Of a stretch of DNA of 5,976 nt, positions 4,690 through 5,976 are shown piece by piece. Location of the stretch: positions 1 through 5,976 of the forward strand of contig CAUJGI010000043.1 in assembly GCA_963169155.1 (NCBI GenBank), given 5' to 3'. The number at the start of each line of letters is the position of its first letter. The stretch's first letter is position 1. The notes below the pieces were generated by a model. That model did no database searches and was not told where the DNA came from. It saw only the letters and a program-made list of their open reading frames with translations. Origin of the DNA: Chloroflexota bacterium. GTDB taxonomy: Bacteria; Chloroflexota; Anaerolineae; Promineifilales; Promineifilaceae. A program made the translations under genes and the position numbers.

Positions 4690-5937
4690 TTAACTATCCA
4701 ACAAAGCATACTCCATGCTGTCCGCCAGGGCCTGCCAGCTGGCCTCGATGATGTTGGCACTGGCCCCGACGGTGCTCCAATTTTTATTCCCCTGGCGTGT
4801 GTCAATCAACACCCGGGTGGTAGCGGCCGTGGCGTTTTCCCCATCTAAAATACGAACTTTATAGTCTACCAGCTTGATACTGCTGAGCTGTGGATAGACA
4901 TCCACCAGCGCTTTGCGCAGCGCGGCGTCCAGGGCGTTCACCGGGCCATTGCCCTCGGCGACGGTGTGCATGCGCTTGGGGCCAACGCGCACCTTGACGA
5001 TGGCTTCGGCATTCAGGCCGCGCCCGCGCCGCTGGCTTACGTTCACGGAGTAGTCGATCACTTCAAACGGCGGCACGTAGGCAGGATGGGTGCGGCGCAG
5101 CATCAGCTCCACGGACGCTTCGGCCCCTTCAAAGGTAAAGCCCTGCGATTCCAGCACGTCCCGCTCAATCTGCCGTTTGGCAATGTCGTCACGCAGCTGT
5201 ATCTCCAGCTCGCCAAACCAATCCCGCCCGCCACGCTCCGCCTTTTCCTGACGGCGCATCATCAGCGCGCTTTGGTGTTTGTCCAGCCGGGCCAGTTCAT
5301 CTTCAATCTCGTGCAGCCGGTTTTGTACCCGCGTCAGCTCCCGCGTCAGCAAATCCAGCTGTTCCTGGTCCGATTGGATGGCAATGGTATGCGGTGCATC
5401 CGGCTCCATAAGCAGCTGCTCCAGCTTCTCTAAATCACCCGCCGCGTACGCCGCGTTAATTGCCCACATCATCTGCGTGCGGTAGTCGCGGTCTGCCTCG
5501 TCCACTGCCATGTCGGGATGAAAACGGCGGGCCAGCTGGCGGTACAGCTGCTTCAGCGACACCTTCTCTTCCTCCGCCAGCGTCTGGCGCGGCGCTTTCG
5601 GTGCAGTGTGGTAACGATATTCGCCCGATTCCGACGCGCTTTTGTCAGAGGCCCAGGCCGCCGCTTCATTTTCCGGGTCGGTTTGCCACCCTTCACCCAA
5701 CCAGCGCATCTGGCGCTTCAGCTCCTGAATTTCGGCGTCGAGTTTGTCCAGCTTGTCGGTGAGTTTGGCGATGCGCGAGCGCAGCTTGAACTCAAACGCG
5801 CTAATCGCCGCCAGCCGGTCAGACAGCTCCGCCTCAGCCTCTACCAGGCGCGGCCGCAGGCTGTTTAGCAGCGCACTAATCTGCTCAATTTGCTCGTGCA
5901 AGCTGGTTTTTGCGGGCGATTGATTCGGGTTAGTCAT
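4690..5937 (-). CDS. Hybrid: coiled-coil J-domain protein joined to the citramalate synthase C-terminal domain
   Basis: The 415-residue product has two unrelated parts. Residues 1-265 form a coiled coil (about 13-80), a J-domain-like segment (about 125-175, LKQLYRQLARRFHPD with the HPD triad at 140-142) and a second long helical region (about 190-265). J domains stimulate Hsp70 ATPase through HPD. Residues about 266-415 match the LeuA-dimer regulatory domain of CimA ((R)-citramalate synthase): GFTFEGAEASVELMLRR, AEGNGPVNALDAALRKAL, LVDYKVRILDG, and STVGAS-x-NIIEASWQAL. CimA homologues are near 530 residues with an N-terminal catalytic barrel, entirely missing here. The join lies at LESQ-GF near 5140-5155; both parent families plausibly carry similar residues there, so an in-frame misassembly or a deletion between two genes should be considered. 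If real, it cannot make citramalate. Start ATG 5937 has no evident ribosome binding site. Confidence 0.8.
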   Translation of the reverse strand: MTNPNQSPAKTSLHEQIEQISALLNSLRPRLVEAEAELSDRLAAISAFEFKLRSRIAKLTDKLDKLDAEIQELKRQMRWLGEGWQTDPENEAAAWASDKSASESGEYRYHTAPKAPRQTLAEEEKVSLKQLYRQLARRFHPDMAVDEADRDYRTQMMWAINAAYAAGDLEKLEQLLMEPDAPHTIAIQSDQEQLDLLTRELTRVQNRLHEIEDELARLDKHQSALMMRRQEKAERGGRDWFGELEIQLRDDIAKRQIERDVLESQGFTFEGAEASVELMLRRTHPAYVPPFEVIDYSVNVSQRRGRGLNAEAIVKVRVGPKRMHTVAEGNGPVNALDAALRKALVDVYPQLSSIKLVDYKVRILDGENATAATTRVLIDTRQGNKNWSTVGASANIIEASWQALADSMEYALLDS

Positions 5938-5943
5938 GCGCGT

Positions 5944-5949
5944 ATTGTA
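5944..5949 (-). promoter_or_regulatory. -10 box suggesting a leaderless transcript
   Basis: The minus strand carries TACAAT six bases before the ATG at 5937. With normal spacing, transcription would start at or next to the A of that ATG. This fits the lack of a Shine-Dalgarno sequence. No good -35 box is seen 16-18 bases upstream. Confidence 0.3.
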
Positions 5950-5950
5950 G

Positions 5951-5966
5951 TGGGTAATTGGGTAAT
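5951..5966. repeat. Two tandem copies of TGGGTAAT
   Basis: TGGGTAAT is repeated twice with no gap near the window edge. Short GGTAATT-type tandem runs are common intergenic repeats in some bacteria and can stop assembly. Only two units are visible. Confidence 0.5.
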
Positions 5967-5976
5967 AGTTTTTACT

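Noticed and set aside
4966..5433. A 155-codon plus-strand open frame opposite the J-domain/CimA-tail gene
   Set aside because: The minus strand encodes clear CimA and J-domain motifs; this is their shadow.
1..5976. CRISPR array, tRNA, rRNA or insertion sequence
   Set aside because: No spaced direct repeats, no tRNA-like cloverleaf, no rRNA core sequences and no transposase-like protein were seen.

Overview
The window reads as a piece of an uncultured bacterial genome, most probably a Chloroflexota (Anaerolineae/Caldilineae-like) metagenome contig. This placement is an inference from protein style: Cys-lipobox lipoproteins with Thr/Glu/Pro-rich linkers, a multihaem cytochrome/Fe-S/NrfD cluster, and CimA- and J-domain-like sequences. 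No marker gene is present to prove it. Both outer parts of the window contain reading frames that look like joins of two unrelated proteins, so assembly quality at the ends should be doubted.

Layout. Bases 1-490 (minus strand) hold a lipid-anchored c-type cytochrome gene. It reaches an in-frame TGA at 182-184 but stays open to the window edge. The TGA is followed at a suitable distance by a perfect 7-bp hairpin that fits the loose bacterial SECIS pattern. From about base 148 to base 1 the same frame turns into a Bacteroidota TonB-receptor-like signature, which suggests a chimeric end. Bases 491-851 are a divergent, AT-richer control region with a candidate promoter for each direction, a GTGA-N6-TCAC dyad and a terminator-like hairpin just before the next gene.

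Bases 852-4595 (plus strand) form a compact operon. Its genes encode an octahaem, membrane-anchored c-type cytochrome, a Tat-exported ferredoxin with four [4Fe-4S] cluster motifs, a HybB/NrfD-type integral membrane quinol-interacting subunit, and a lipoprotein with a C-terminal DUF333-like domain. The first three genes overlap or nearly touch. A 28-bp perfect palindrome separates the last gene. Together the products look like a membrane module passing electrons between the menaquinone pool and periplasmic haem proteins through NrfD and the Fe-S subunit. The divergent lipid-anchored cytochrome may be a further electron carrier. No catalytic terminal reductase or oxidase is visible, so direction and final partner are unknown.

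Bases 4596-4689 are a short convergent spacer. Bases 4690-5937 (minus strand) encode an unusual 415-residue protein in which a coiled-coil/J-domain protein is joined in frame to the C-terminal LeuA-dimer (allosteric) domain of citramalate synthase, without the catalytic barrel. Bases 5938-5976 carry a possible leaderless promoter and a short tandem repeat. Across the window the hexamer CGGCCG occurs 13 times by my count, several times inside the decamer AACGGCCGTT, suggesting an iterated genomic palindrome.
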